From Constrictibacter sp. MBR-5 (lineage in GTDB: Bacteria; Pseudomonadota; Alphaproteobacteria; JAJUGE01): DNA of 64,000 bases. Within the stretch, counting starts at the first letter, position 1, and every line of letters begins with the position of its first letter. Below are positions 53,300-62,189 of this stretch, piece by piece. Location of the stretch: the NCBI RefSeq assembly GCF_040549485.1, contig NZ_JBEPTK010000007.1, positions 218,359 through 282,358 of the forward strand. The letters run 5' to 3'. Made by a program: the position numbers and the translations under genes. Below the pieces are notes generated by a model. The model did not search any database. It was not told the origin of the DNA and worked only from the letters and a program-made list of their open reading frames with translations.

Positions 53300-54433
53300 T
53301 CACGCGATCGCCGCCAGGGGGTCGACGAAGATCTCCGCCCCCGTCAGCCCGACCGCGTTGCGCGACGCCTGGAAGTTCTGTGAATAGCCGTCTTCCGAGA
53401 TCGTGTGCGTGACCTCGGTCACGTAGTAGAGGCCGCTGTGCTGCCGGCCGGCGCCGCGGATCAGCACCGGCAGGCCCGGCCGCACGGGCCGGCCGTATTT
53501 CAGCGAGTCGACCTCGCCCGAGCCGCGCACCGAACGGCTCGCCGCATTCACCTCTGCCTGGGCGCGGACCTGCACCTCGGCGGGACTTGCGGCATCCGAC
53601 GGACCGGGCCGCGAGATCGGCGGCGGGATGATCCGTGCCAGCGTCGGCTCCAGCCCCATCGGCGGCTCGATCGGCGTCGGCGCGATGGCCGGGATCGGCG
53701 CCTTCGTCAGGGGATCGATCGACGCCTTCGCGACCGAGGTCGGCCGCAGCGTGTCGTTCGATACGTTGAAATCGAGCAGGTTCGTCTCGATGCCGAGATC
53801 GACCGACAGCACGCCCTGCGGCGGCATCACCGTCTGCGGCGGATGGAAATGGCCGACATCCATCCCCGCCAGCGGATCCGGCTGCACGTAGAGCTCGTAG
53901 GCGTTCCGCTCCGCGAGCTGCTTTACATAGCGGATGTCCGGCACGCGCTGCGTCGTCGTGACGTCGACCATCGTGCGCAGCGGCGGCGTCGGCAGGACAA
54001 AGGGCAGAATCGCGTACTTGGCGAAGATGGTGCGCACCACCTCGCTGTCCGGCAGGTTCGGCCAGGTCATCGGCTGCTGGATGTGGTTCATCAGCGTGGC
54101 CGTGGCGTCCAGGCCGACCACGTCCAGGGTGGAGGCGCCGGGCTGATTGCTGTTCTTCACCTCCACGTCGCGGACATAGCCGTTGATCAGCGTCTGCGGC
54201 AGGCCCAGCCCGAAGGCGACGGAGATGCGGATCGGCACCAGCGGCCGGAAGATGTCGAACTGCAGCAGATCCCAGTCGCCGAGCATCGTCCGGCTCAGGT
54301 CGAAATGCAGACGGAAGATGCTCGCCCGCTCGATCGAACATTCGACCTCGATCTGGCGCAGCGCGAACATGAAGGGCGGCGGCAGCGGCGCGAACGCCAC
54401 CTGCACCGTGAAGAAGGATGGCAGCAGCGGCAC
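53300..54433 (-). CDS. Late control protein D-like hub (VgrG N-terminal), 377 aa
   Basis: gpD/gp27-like hub. Marks are VECSIERASIFRLHFDLSRTMLGDWDLLQFDIFRPLVPIRISVAFG (first 75 residues), VKQLAERNAYELYVQPD near 170, and RPVRPGLPVLIRGAGRQHSGLYYVTEVTHTIS near 320. Makes the trimeric hub that joins tube and spike. Starts with GTG at 54433, overlapping the next gene region by a few bases. In many eCIS gpD and gpV are fused as VgrG; they are separate here. Confidence 0.88.
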   Translation of the reverse strand: MPLLPSFFTVQVAFAPLPPPFMFALRQIEVECSIERASIFRLHFDLSRTMLGDWDLLQFDIFRPLVPIRISVAFGLGLPQTLINGYVRDVEVKNSNQPGASTLDVVGLDATATLMNHIQQPMTWPNLPDSEVVRTIFAKYAILPFVLPTPPLRTMVDVTTTQRVPDIRYVKQLAERNAYELYVQPDPLAGMDVGHFHPPQTVMPPQGVLSVDLGIETNLLDFNVSNDTLRPTSVAKASIDPLTKAPIPAIAPTPIEPPMGLEPTLARIIPPPISRPGPSDAASPAEVQVRAQAEVNAASRSVRGSGEVDSLKYGRPVRPGLPVLIRGAGRQHSGLYYVTEVTHTISEDGYSQNFQASRNAVGLTGAEIFVDPLAAIA

Positions 54434-54436
54434 GGG

Positions 54437-54730
54437 TCAGCTCCCCGGCGCCGGAATGCGGATCAAGCTGCCCGGCTCGTCGGTCAGTTCGTCCGGGCGC
54501 ATCACGCGGTTCGCGTCGCACAGGCGCCAGAAGAGCTCAGGATCGCCGGCGGTCTTGTAGGCGACGAGGTCGGGGCGGTCGTCCGGCTGCACGCGATAGG
54601 GCACCGTGCCCGCCGTCGTCCCGCCCGTGTCCGGGATGAAACGGATGCGCTTGTAGCGGATCGTGCGCCCATCGGCCGTGGCGAGTTCGGCCTCGGGGAC
54701 CCCTTCGTATCGGCTGCCGCGGAAGAACAT
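54437..54730 (-). CDS. LysM/gpX-like tail protein, 97 aa
   Basis: Short protein with a beta-strand start and a LysM-like core (VPYRVQPDDRPDLVAYKTAGDPELFWRLCDANRVMRPDELTDEPGSLIRIPAP), the pattern of phage tail protein X and eCIS LysM proteins. It is thought to brace the hub and tube. ATG at 54730. Located between the Afp7-like protein and the hub gene. Confidence 0.86.
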   Translation of the reverse strand: MFFRGSRYEGVPEAELATADGRTIRYKRIRFIPDTGGTTAGTVPYRVQPDDRPDLVAYKTAGDPELFWRLCDANRVMRPDELTDEPGSLIRIPAPGS

Positions 54731-54755
54731 GGTGACGCTCCGTCTGGGGCTTGGT

Positions 54756-55409
54756 TCAGAACGGCAGGATCTGCCGGACCGACTGGATGTTGCCGATGGT
54801 GTTGATCGCCGACATCACCTCCTTCTGGGTGAAGGCGGCCATGTAGACCCAGTAGGCCGGGCTCGTCGGATCGAGGTCGCGGTAGGTCATGACCTTGAGC
54901 GACAGGTCGGCCTTCGCCCGCGTCGGATTCAGGTTGGTGTCGAAGGCCTGCTCGGTGATGGAGAGGCTGCTCACCTGCACCGGCAGGACGCGCTTCGGTC
55001 CCCAAATCAGCAGCGCCAGCGGCGCCGGCTCGCCGAGGATCATCGCGCTGCCCGCCAGCGCCATGATCTGGTTGGCGATGACGACCGGATAGGACGGGTA
55101 CATCAGCCCTTCCAGCGCAGCGATCACCGGATGCAGGCCGTTGTCGACCGCCACGCCGTTCTCGCCCGGATGCTCCAGCTGGTCGGTCGCGTCGATCTCG
55201 ACGCTCAGGGAGATGGTCTCGCTGGGCGGCCCGTTGGTGCGGCCCGCATCGCCGCGCCCGCCGCCGGCGGTCGCACGGCCCTGCAGGTTCCGGCTGACCT
55301 CGTCCGGGTTGTACTGGAAGACGATGATGGTCGGGATCAGGTCGGGCAGCTGGTAGGCGACCAGGGCGCCCTTCAGGATCCGGGGACTGCGCGGGAAATC
55401 GGACGCCAT
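54756..55409 (-). CDS. CIS tube-initiator protein (Afp7-like), 217 aa
   Basis: Matches the CIS_tube/Afp7 family that connects the inner tube to the hub. VFQYNPDEVSRNLQGRA near 30 is the family opening, then ETISLSVEIDATDQLEHP, HPVIAALEGL and LLIWGPKRVLPVQVSSLSITEQAFD in the middle. The LysM part is a separate gene (54437). ATG at 55409 has GAGG six bases upstream; ATG 55412 is also possible. Confidence 0.86.
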   Translation of the reverse strand: MASDFPRSPRILKGALVAYQLPDLIPTIIVFQYNPDEVSRNLQGRATAGGGRGDAGRTNGPPSETISLSVEIDATDQLEHPGENGVAVDNGLHPVIAALEGLMYPSYPVVIANQIMALAGSAMILGEPAPLALLIWGPKRVLPVQVSSLSITEQAFDTNLNPTRAKADLSLKVMTYRDLDPTSPAYWVYMAAFTQKEVMSAINTIGNIQSVRQILPF

Positions 55410-55417
55410 CATCCACC

Positions 55418-56368
55418 TCAGAACCGTATCGTCAGGACGCCCAGGACCTTGACCCCCTGCGGCCCGCCGGCCGGATCGGGGATGGGGCCGGGGCCGCTCG
55501 CCTCGATGCCGAAATTCACGCCCGCCTTGGTCGCCGCCGCTCCCTGCGCCGCCTTGACCGCCTCCTTCACCGGCTCCAGGTGCGGCGAGACGGCCTTGGC
55601 GATTTCGGGAATGTCCTCGATCCGCTCGAAGCCCGCCGTCTGGGCGAGGATCGCGCGCATCGCCTTCTCGCCCTTGCCGAACACGTCGGAGAGCCGGCTG
55701 AGGTCCGGCGTATAGTCTTCGCCGGGGAAGGTGAGGCTCATCTCCCACTTGTCGGCTTCCATGCTGCCGGAGAAGTGGAATCCCTCGTAGGACGTCTCCA
55801 CCGCGAACCCGCCGCTCCAGGAGACGCTGCCCGCCGCCTCGAAGCCCTTGCCGCGCAGGCCGATCGTCGGCCCGCCCACCTTGATCTTCGCGTAGCCGTG
55901 GCTGCGCTCGACGCCGACCCCGTCGACGATCGTCTCGATCGCGCCCTTGACGCTGGAGACGATCGAACTGTCGGCGATGGAGGGCCCGGCGGGCGCCGGC
56001 GGAATCGGCTCCGGCGCCAGGGTGACGCCGGCCGACGCCGCCCACTCCTTGACCAGATACTCGATCGTGCCGCGCCCCTGCCCCGCCGCCTTCGGCACCT
56101 CGCGATAGACCTCGGCGACGATCGAACTCAGCGATCGGATATGGAGGCGGCTCGTGTTCGCCTTCAGCCACTCCCGGATCGGTCGTTCGCTCTCGGCGAT
56201 GATCGCCTGGAGCTGCGCATGGCTGAGCATCGGGAACGGGCTCTGCATGCCGCCGATGGTGGCCTGGTTCCCGACGGCCGGCGGCGCCGACCATGTCGTG
56301 CCGGTGGGCGCCGCATGGCTTGCCGGCGCCGGCTTCCGCATCGAGAGATCCCTGACCCGGTCGTTCAT
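55418..56368 (-). CDS. Uncharacterised eCIS-cluster protein, 316 aa
   Basis: No known family. Residues 1-120 are a disordered then helical lead (MLSHAQLQAIIAESERPIREWLKA, SIVAEVYREVPKAA). About 150-235 is a run of short beta-strands (GYAKIKVGGPTIGLRGKGFEAAGS, SWSGGFAVETSYEGFHFSGSMEADKWEMSLTFPG) with a repeated G-F/G-S-x-S pattern. The rest is helical, ending in a beta-strand. ATG at 56368, tight between an effector-like gene and the Afp7-like gene. It may be a cargo, cargo-loading or plug protein; unknown. Confidence 0.72.
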   Translation of the reverse strand: MNDRVRDLSMRKPAPASHAAPTGTTWSAPPAVGNQATIGGMQSPFPMLSHAQLQAIIAESERPIREWLKANTSRLHIRSLSSIVAEVYREVPKAAGQGRGTIEYLVKEWAASAGVTLAPEPIPPAPAGPSIADSSIVSSVKGAIETIVDGVGVERSHGYAKIKVGGPTIGLRGKGFEAAGSVSWSGGFAVETSYEGFHFSGSMEADKWEMSLTFPGEDYTPDLSRLSDVFGKGEKAMRAILAQTAGFERIEDIPEIAKAVSPHLEPVKEAVKAAQGAAATKAGVNFGIEASGPGPIPDPAGGPQGVKVLGVLTIRF

Positions 56369-56371
56369 GGC

Positions 56372-58543
56372 TCAGATGCTCTTGATGTGTTCGGCGTAGC
56401 GCGGGTCAGGCGAGATGTACATCTCGGTGACGGCGCGCTGCGGGTCCTGGTCGACCACCGCCTCGACGCGCCGCGAATCGCCCGACGCGACGCCGCCGCG
56501 CTGCAGCGCCGCCAGCCCCGGGGCGCGCGTCGACCAGATGCTGCCCAGCCAGTTGTTCATGGCCTGCCCGCGCAGGGAATGCTTCATGAACAGGCGGATG
56601 TTCTGGGGATCGGCGGCCGCCTGCACCGGCAGGACGAGCGCCATGTCGAGATAGTAGCGGAGCTTCTCCTCCGTCGTGAACGCGTCTATCCGCGCCAGTT
56701 CGGCTTGAAGCCGCGCCACTTCGCCTTCCGCCAGCGAATAGATCGGATTGCGCATCTGCGGCAGGCCCAGCCCGACGCCGGGCGACGCAGGGCGCGTCCC
56801 GAGCAGGCCGGGCGGCTCCAACTGCATGCCGCCCAGGCGCGGCAGCAGCGGCGGCAGCAGGCCCAGCCCGTCGGGCGGCACCAGTCCGCCGAGCAACGCA
56901 CCGCCCGGCTGCGGCCCCGACAGGCGCAGCCCCTCCGGCGCACGCTCCCGCTGCTCGCGGATCAGCAGGTCCATCCAATAGATGATCTGGCCCAGCATGT
57001 AGGAGCGGACACCGGTGACGCCGAACCAGTGATCCAGCGCCGTCTGAACGTCCGTGTCCGCAGCCTGGGTGGCGATGTCGGCATCGACCAGCGTCTGGAA
57101 GCCGACCGTCGGGAAGCTCTGCCACCAGTCGGGTGCCGACACGTGCGGCTTGTCGGCACCGGCCCCGAAGAAGTTCGACACCGCCTGCAGATAGGTGAGG
57201 TTGCCGCCGACCCGGCAGCCGCGGATGTCGATCCAGCTCGAAGTGTCGAACCGCGCGCGCGCCCCGTCGAGGTGGGCACGGAAGCCGCGGCCGATCGCAG
57301 CGTTGGCCGTCGCGATCCCGCCGGCGAAATCGGCGGGCTGCGCACCCAGCGTGAAGGTGAACGCGGTATTCGCGAGGATGGCGTCCTGCAGGTCCTGAGC
57401 CTGCTGTGCCGTCACGCCGGCGCCCGCCGGAGCCGGCTGCTGAACCTGCTGTCGCAGCCCGGCCAGGATCGTGCGCAACGCCGTCTGGAACGTCCCGCGC
57501 TGCCCGGCGGCAGTCGTCTGCTCGTCCTGCGGAGCCGCAGGGTCGACCTGCCCCGCGGTGAACATCAGCAGATCCGCGCTGCGCTCGATCAGCCGCTGCA
57601 CCGCGCCGGACGGTGTGCTCGTCGGCGTATCCAGGCCGAACGGGCGCAGGACGGCGGGATTGTTCGTCCGCAGATCGTTCAGGATGCCCGTATAGGTCGA
57701 GGCGACGAGCAGGCCGCCGCCATACAGCGCTTCGAGGCCCGCCTGGTCGCCGGCGGCGAAGCCGCTGAGCACCGGCTCCAGGATGCCGGGCGTGCCGCCG
57801 CGAAACAGTGCAGTGAAGAGGTTGTTGGTGCTCGCGTGGGTGATGATCCGAATCCGCCCGACCTTGCCGCGGCCGCCGCGCAGATGATCGACGATCTCTT
57901 CCACCGAGTTGACGATCCGCGGGCGCAGTCCCCAGGCCTGGTGATAGGCGGTCGCGTCCTGCAGGAAGCCGTCGTTCCGCGGGTCCTGCCCGGCGATGTA
58001 GGTCGTCTCCGGCACGTGCTGCGGCTCGCCGAACAGATGCGGGCGCCGTGCGTCCCGCCCCACGGACAGGCGTGCCGGGCGGCCCCGCATCATGTCGCTG
58101 GCGGCCCGATCCGCGTCCCGCTCGACCGCCGCGTCGGCCGACGGCGCGGCAGCGCTGCGCGCCCCTCCGATTCGAGCTTGGCCGACATGGGCGAGTTCGT
58201 GTGCGAGCAGCCAGCGTCCCTTCGGCGTCTCGGGCCGATAGCGCCCACTGCCGAACACGACGTCGCTGCCGACAGTGAAGGCCTGCGCGCCGAGCGACTT
58301 CGCGGCGACCGACGCCGCGGGACCGTGATGCAGGCGGACGCCGCCGAGATCGGTGCCGAGTCGCGGCTCGAACCACGCGCGCAGCGACGACGGCAGCGGC
58401 TGGCCGTCGCCGAGGCGCGCCAGCGCCATCTGGTTGCCGACGCCGGCGCGGCCGCGCTCCGCGGCCACGGACCGCGCGTCGCCCGATGCCTTCCCCGAAA
58501 CGGGGCCGGCTGCGGTCTTCGCCGTGGCGGTGCTGGATCGCAT
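56372..58543 (-). CDS. eCIS-core (DUF4157) protein with putative His/Cys protease-like domain, 723 aa
   Basis: Effector candidate. The DUF4157/eCIS-core domain covers about 48-125 (LPSSLRAWFEPRLGTDLGGVRLHHGP, WLLAHELAHVGQ; HELAH at 115-119, Zn-protease-like). The C-terminal region has IRIITHAS with His236 and WIDIRGCRVGGN with Cys443, the order of DUF4347/caspase-like His-Cys dyads (here about 207 residues apart, so with a large insertion). ATG at 58543. In eCIS, DUF4157 is often fused to toxins loaded into the particle. Activity is inference. Confidence 0.83.
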   Translation of the reverse strand: MRSSTATAKTAAGPVSGKASGDARSVAAERGRAGVGNQMALARLGDGQPLPSSLRAWFEPRLGTDLGGVRLHHGPAASVAAKSLGAQAFTVGSDVVFGSGRYRPETPKGRWLLAHELAHVGQARIGGARSAAAPSADAAVERDADRAASDMMRGRPARLSVGRDARRPHLFGEPQHVPETTYIAGQDPRNDGFLQDATAYHQAWGLRPRIVNSVEEIVDHLRGGRGKVGRIRIITHASTNNLFTALFRGGTPGILEPVLSGFAAGDQAGLEALYGGGLLVASTYTGILNDLRTNNPAVLRPFGLDTPTSTPSGAVQRLIERSADLLMFTAGQVDPAAPQDEQTTAAGQRGTFQTALRTILAGLRQQVQQPAPAGAGVTAQQAQDLQDAILANTAFTFTLGAQPADFAGGIATANAAIGRGFRAHLDGARARFDTSSWIDIRGCRVGGNLTYLQAVSNFFGAGADKPHVSAPDWWQSFPTVGFQTLVDADIATQAADTDVQTALDHWFGVTGVRSYMLGQIIYWMDLLIREQRERAPEGLRLSGPQPGGALLGGLVPPDGLGLLPPLLPRLGGMQLEPPGLLGTRPASPGVGLGLPQMRNPIYSLAEGEVARLQAELARIDAFTTEEKLRYYLDMALVLPVQAAADPQNIRLFMKHSLRGQAMNNWLGSIWSTRAPGLAALQRGGVASGDSRRVEAVVDQDPQRAVTEMYISPDPRYAEHIKSI

Positions 58544-58551
58544 GGCCGCCC

Positions 58552-59796
58552 CTATTTCCGCCGGAAGACTTGCGGCGAGCCGGTGGAGATACCGGCATAG
58601 GCGCGCCGGATCTCCGCCAGACTCGCATTGGTCAGCGGCTGCTGCCCGTTCTTGGTGTCGAGCCGGCTGGCGTCCTCGTCGAGCCGGCCGCCCGGCGCCG
58701 ATACCGAGGTGAAGCGGGCCGAATGGTCGTAGGTCGGCGTCCAGACGGCGATGTCGCCGGGCCGCGCCGTGTGCGCCGGAACCGCCTGCCACTCGTCGCG
58801 CACGACCTGTTCCATGGGCGGGCCGGAATAGACCGAATAGCCGAACCGCTCGAACGAACCGAGCGAAAGGCCGTGGCACCAGTAGTGATACTGGATCTGC
58901 CAGGGCGAATAGGCCTGCCAGCCGGCAACGGTGCCGCCGCCATCGGTCGCAGCTTCCAGGTTGGAGCCGGAGATATCGTCGCGCCACGGGTGGACGTCGT
59001 GGGCGACCATCCGGCGCGGCGCGGAGAGGCGCGCGATCCGTGCCGGTGCCGCGGCGGCGGCGTGGCCGGCAGTTGGGGCGGCGGCGCGGCTGACGGACGC
59101 ACGGTCGCCCGCATCGCCGCGCCGCGCCGGCGGCGACGTCTGCTGCACCACGTGCGCCAGTTCGTGCGCGATGATCCGCCTGCCCGCCGCGCTCTGGGGG
59201 CGGTATTCGCCGGGCGCGAAATAGAGATCGGAGCGCCAGGCGAAGGCGCGCGCCGAAACCGCCTCGGCCAGCCGCGCCGGCTCGGCGCCTTCGTGCACCC
59301 GGGTCGCCGAAAAGTCGCGGCCGAACCGCCGCTCCATGAAGGACCGCACCTGCCGGTCGAGCGGCCGGCCCTGGCCGGCACGGGCGGCGACCCGCGCCGC
59401 CACCCCGGCCGGTGCGGTCTCCGCGCCGCCGCTGCCGCGCGCCTTGCGCTGGAGCCGTTCCTCGGGCGGTGCTTCGCCGCCGCGGACCTGCGCATCCTCC
59501 TCGCGCGGGCTCAGTTCGGCGGTCATCCGCTGGATGCCGCCGGCGCCGATCCATCCCAGCGCGGGCATCCGCCCCGAACCCGTCTCCGAACCCATCACGG
59601 CATCGGCCGCCCGCTCGGCGGCGATCTCGTCGGCGTCGCCCGGGCGGCTCACGCTCATCGCGGGACCGGCGGCCAGTATCGCCTGGGTGCGCTGATTGCT
59701 CTCCGCCGTTACCGCCGCCTGCTGCCGCGGGCCCGTCGCATGGCCCGCGGATGTGGTGCCGTGCCGTGAACGACGTGTCTGACGGATGCTCCGCAT
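58552..59796 (-). CDS. eCIS-core (DUF4157) protein with CHAP-like C-terminal domain, 414 aa
   Basis: Second effector candidate. DUF4157 at about 145-218 (LDRQVRSFMERRFGRDFSATRVHEGAEPARL, IIAHELAHVVQQ; HELAH at 211-215). The C-terminal domain (about 285-380) has WCHGL with Cys307, RPGDIAVW with Pro346-Gly347-Asp348 and TYDHSARF with His358, the order of Cys, PGD and His in CHAP/NlpC-like amidases. This suggests peptidoglycan or protein cleavage, to be tested. ATG at 59796, nine bases before the preceding stop. Confidence 0.84.
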   Translation of the reverse strand: MRSIRQTRRSRHGTTSAGHATGPRQQAAVTAESNQRTQAILAAGPAMSVSRPGDADEIAAERAADAVMGSETGSGRMPALGWIGAGGIQRMTAELSPREEDAQVRGGEAPPEERLQRKARGSGGAETAPAGVAARVAARAGQGRPLDRQVRSFMERRFGRDFSATRVHEGAEPARLAEAVSARAFAWRSDLYFAPGEYRPQSAAGRRIIAHELAHVVQQTSPPARRGDAGDRASVSRAAAPTAGHAAAAAPARIARLSAPRRMVAHDVHPWRDDISGSNLEAATDGGGTVAGWQAYSPWQIQYHYWCHGLSLGSFERFGYSVYSGPPMEQVVRDEWQAVPAHTARPGDIAVWTPTYDHSARFTSVSAPGGRLDEDASRLDTKNGQQPLTNASLAEIRRAYAGISTGSPQVFRRK

Positions 59797-59798
59797 GG

Positions 59799-60065
59799 CT
59801 ATCCCTCCCTCGCCGCGCCGGCCGCTGCCCGGGCGACCGCAGCGGCCACGGCCGCGGCGATGTCGCCGGCACCCGCCCCCTCGGGGAGGCGGATCTTCAG
59901 GGCGTCCACGGCGATGATCCCGGACACCCCCGTCTCCACCCCGCGCAGCGCCTGCACCAGCGCAGTCTCCAGCGCCCGGCCGAAACCCGCGCCGTCGTGC
60001 AGCGCCGCGGGCGCGCCTGCGACGCTTACCCGGCCGATCTCGATCCGTGCGCTCTCGCCGGTCAT
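59799..60065 (-). CDS. Small eCIS-cluster protein, 88 aa
   Basis: ATG at 60065 overlaps the stop of the AAA+ gene (ATGA). Opening MTGESARIEIGRVSVAG is beta-like, then a helical, Ala-rich part (FGRALETALVQALRGV, DIAAAVAAAVARAAAGAA). No family is recognised. The tight coupling to the ATPase gene suggests a small helper of assembly. The pattern VSGIIAVDALKIRLP recurs in such small genes but cannot be assigned. Confidence 0.7.
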   Translation of the reverse strand: MTGESARIEIGRVSVAGAPAALHDGAGFGRALETALVQALRGVETGVSGIIAVDALKIRLPEGAGAGDIAAAVAAAVARAAAGAAREG

Positions 60066-62185
60066 GCCCGCCGCTCCCCCGCGAACTCGGCCAGCGGCAT
60101 CTGCCGGTCGATCTTCTCGAACTCGGCGCGCGCCGCTTCCGCGATGTCGCGCATGCCGAGCGGCCGGCCGTGCTCGGCCGCCAGGAAGGCGGCGTTGAGC
60201 GCGATGTTGCGGATGTTGCCGCCGGCCACCTCCAGCCGCGCCAGCAGGTCCAGGTCGATGCCCTCGGCCGGCGCGTCCGGCGGAAAGGACATGGCCCAGA
60301 TGCGCCGCCGCAGCACGCTGTCCGGCATCGGAAAGTTCACGACGAAGCGCAGCCGGCGCAGGAAGGCCTGGTCTAGGTGCGTCTTCATGTTGGTCGCGAG
60401 GATGGCGAGGCCGCGATACTCCTCCATCCGCTGCAGCAGGTAGGAGACCTCGATGTTGGCGTAGCGGTCGTGACTGTCCTTCACGTCGCTGCGCTTGCCG
60501 AACAGGGCGTCGGCCTCGTCGAACAGCAGGATGGCACCGCTGCGCTCGGCGGCGTCGAAGATGCGGCGCAGGTTCTTCTCGGTCTCGCCGATATACTTGC
60601 TGACTACCCCGGCGAGGTCGATGCGGTAGAGGTCGAGGTTCAGGCTCCCGGCGATCACCTCCGCCGCCAGCGTCTTGCCAACACCGCTCGGCCCGGCGAA
60701 GAGGACGGAGATGCCCTGGCCGCGGCTCATGCGGCGGGCGAAGCCCCACTCCTCGTAGACCCGGCCGCGCTGCGCCACCTGGGCGGCCACCGACTTCAGC
60801 CGCGCCGCCACCGCATCGGGCAGGACCAGGTCGTCCCAGCCGTTGCGCGGCTCGATCCGCTGGGCGAGATCGCCCAGGTCGGCTCCCGATTGCCGCCGGG
60901 CGATCCGCCAGATCGTTTCGGCGCCCGCGGCAGCGGCGTCCTGGGCGACGCGGAGGATGTCGGTCGAGGCGAAGTCGAAATGCGCGGCGAGTGCGGCGAC
61001 ATCGGCATCGGCGCCCCCGCTCTCCGCCAGCGCCCCCGCCCAGATGGCACGGCGCGAGGCTGCGTCGGGCGGCGTCAGTTCCAGGCGGCGGATCTCGCGG
61101 TCGCTGGCGACGGCTCGCTCGCCGACGACGATCAGGAAGGCTTCCAGCCGCTCCACCGCATCCGCCAGCGCCGTTGCCTGACCAGTCGCCAGTTCCGGCT
61201 CCCTGGCCGCATCGGCGTCGAGCAGGACGGCGAAACGCAGCAATGCCGCCTCCCGTTCGATCAGCGCCAATACGGCGAGGCGCGCGGCGGGCTCCGCGGG
61301 CAGGCGGTCCAGGCGCAGTTCGAGCAGGCCCATGACCGCCCGGTCGGCGACCGCGGCGGCGACGCCGCGCCGGCCGCTGCGCGGTGGGCCGATCAGGTTC
61401 ACCGCCGGCCGCGCCGCCTCGGCCAGCACCGCGACGAGCGGCGCCACCAGCGGCAGGTGGCAGGGCGCCGGCACCGCCGGCGACGCCGGCTGGAGCACGT
61501 CGCGGGCGCGCGGATCGAGGTAGTCCAGTCCGCACAGGGCATCCACCATCCGCTCGTCGAGCAGGATCGGCGACAGCGGCCCGCCGTCACCCGGACACTC
61601 GACCAGGCGGAAACGCCGCAGCGGCATCGTCGGCAGCAGCGCCCGGCGCACGTCCAGCGCCGCCACGTCCGGCGCCAGCAGCGCCTCGATCAGGTGCGGC
61701 GTGGCGTGCGCCACCGAGATGCGGTCGTGGACATAGCCGTAGAGCTGCCCGAGGCCGGCATCGAGCTTCGGCGCGAGCGCCGTGAGCAGGATCGTCTGCT
61801 CCAGCGGCGACAGGCCGAACAGGCCTGCGACACGGTCGATCGGCGCGGGCCGGCCGTCGCGAACGAGCCGCCGCCGCAGGGCTTCTGCGTCCGCCTCCGC
61901 CGCCGCGATGCGTCGGCCGAGGGCGCATGCGTCCGCATCGCGCTCCAGGAACCCGGCGTAGGCGGCGCCGCCGACGCCGCGCAGCAGCCAGTCCGCGCGC
62001 GTGTCGCTGACCACCTGCTCGCCATAGCCGTGCAGCCGGTCGTCGGTCCATGGCGCGGCACGCAGCCACAGAACCCGCCGTTCCAGCCGCAGGCGCAGCG
62101 CCGCCAGCGACAGGTCGAGCCACGCCGCCTCGGCGGCAGCCCCGGCGTCCCCGTCCCTCGCGCGTCTGGCGGCGGCTTCGGTCAT
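60062..62185 (-). CDS. AAA+ ATPase of the eCIS (Afp15-like), 707 aa
   Basis: AAA+ ATPase that in Afp/PVC systems is required for particle assembly. Residues 1-430 hold a winged-helix-like lead and a degenerate first ATPase domain (IGPPRSGRRGVA keeps only part of Walker A). The active domain has VLFAGPSGVGKTLAAEV (Walker A, about 495), GAILLFDEADALFGKR (Walker B) and LATNMKTHLDQAFLRRLRFVVNF (sensor 1, Arg fingers). ATG at 62185. The following 88-aa gene starts in the stop. Confidence 0.93.
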   Translation of the reverse strand: MTEAAARRARDGDAGAAAEAAWLDLSLAALRLRLERRVLWLRAAPWTDDRLHGYGEQVVSDTRADWLLRGVGGAAYAGFLERDADACALGRRIAAAEADAEALRRRLVRDGRPAPIDRVAGLFGLSPLEQTILLTALAPKLDAGLGQLYGYVHDRISVAHATPHLIEALLAPDVAALDVRRALLPTMPLRRFRLVECPGDGGPLSPILLDERMVDALCGLDYLDPRARDVLQPASPAVPAPCHLPLVAPLVAVLAEAARPAVNLIGPPRSGRRGVAAAVADRAVMGLLELRLDRLPAEPAARLAVLALIEREAALLRFAVLLDADAAREPELATGQATALADAVERLEAFLIVVGERAVASDREIRRLELTPPDAASRRAIWAGALAESGGADADVAALAAHFDFASTDILRVAQDAAAAGAETIWRIARRQSGADLGDLAQRIEPRNGWDDLVLPDAVAARLKSVAAQVAQRGRVYEEWGFARRMSRGQGISVLFAGPSGVGKTLAAEVIAGSLNLDLYRIDLAGVVSKYIGETEKNLRRIFDAAERSGAILLFDEADALFGKRSDVKDSHDRYANIEVSYLLQRMEEYRGLAILATNMKTHLDQAFLRRLRFVVNFPMPDSVLRRRIWAMSFPPDAPAEGIDLDLLARLEVAGGNIRNIALNAAFLAAEHGRPLGMRDIAEAARAEFEKIDRQMPLAEFAGERRA

Positions 62186-62189
62186 CCGC

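Noticed and set aside
55580..58600. A 1006-codon plus-strand frame opposite the effector genes
   Set aside because: Composition and lack of motifs mark it as a shadow.
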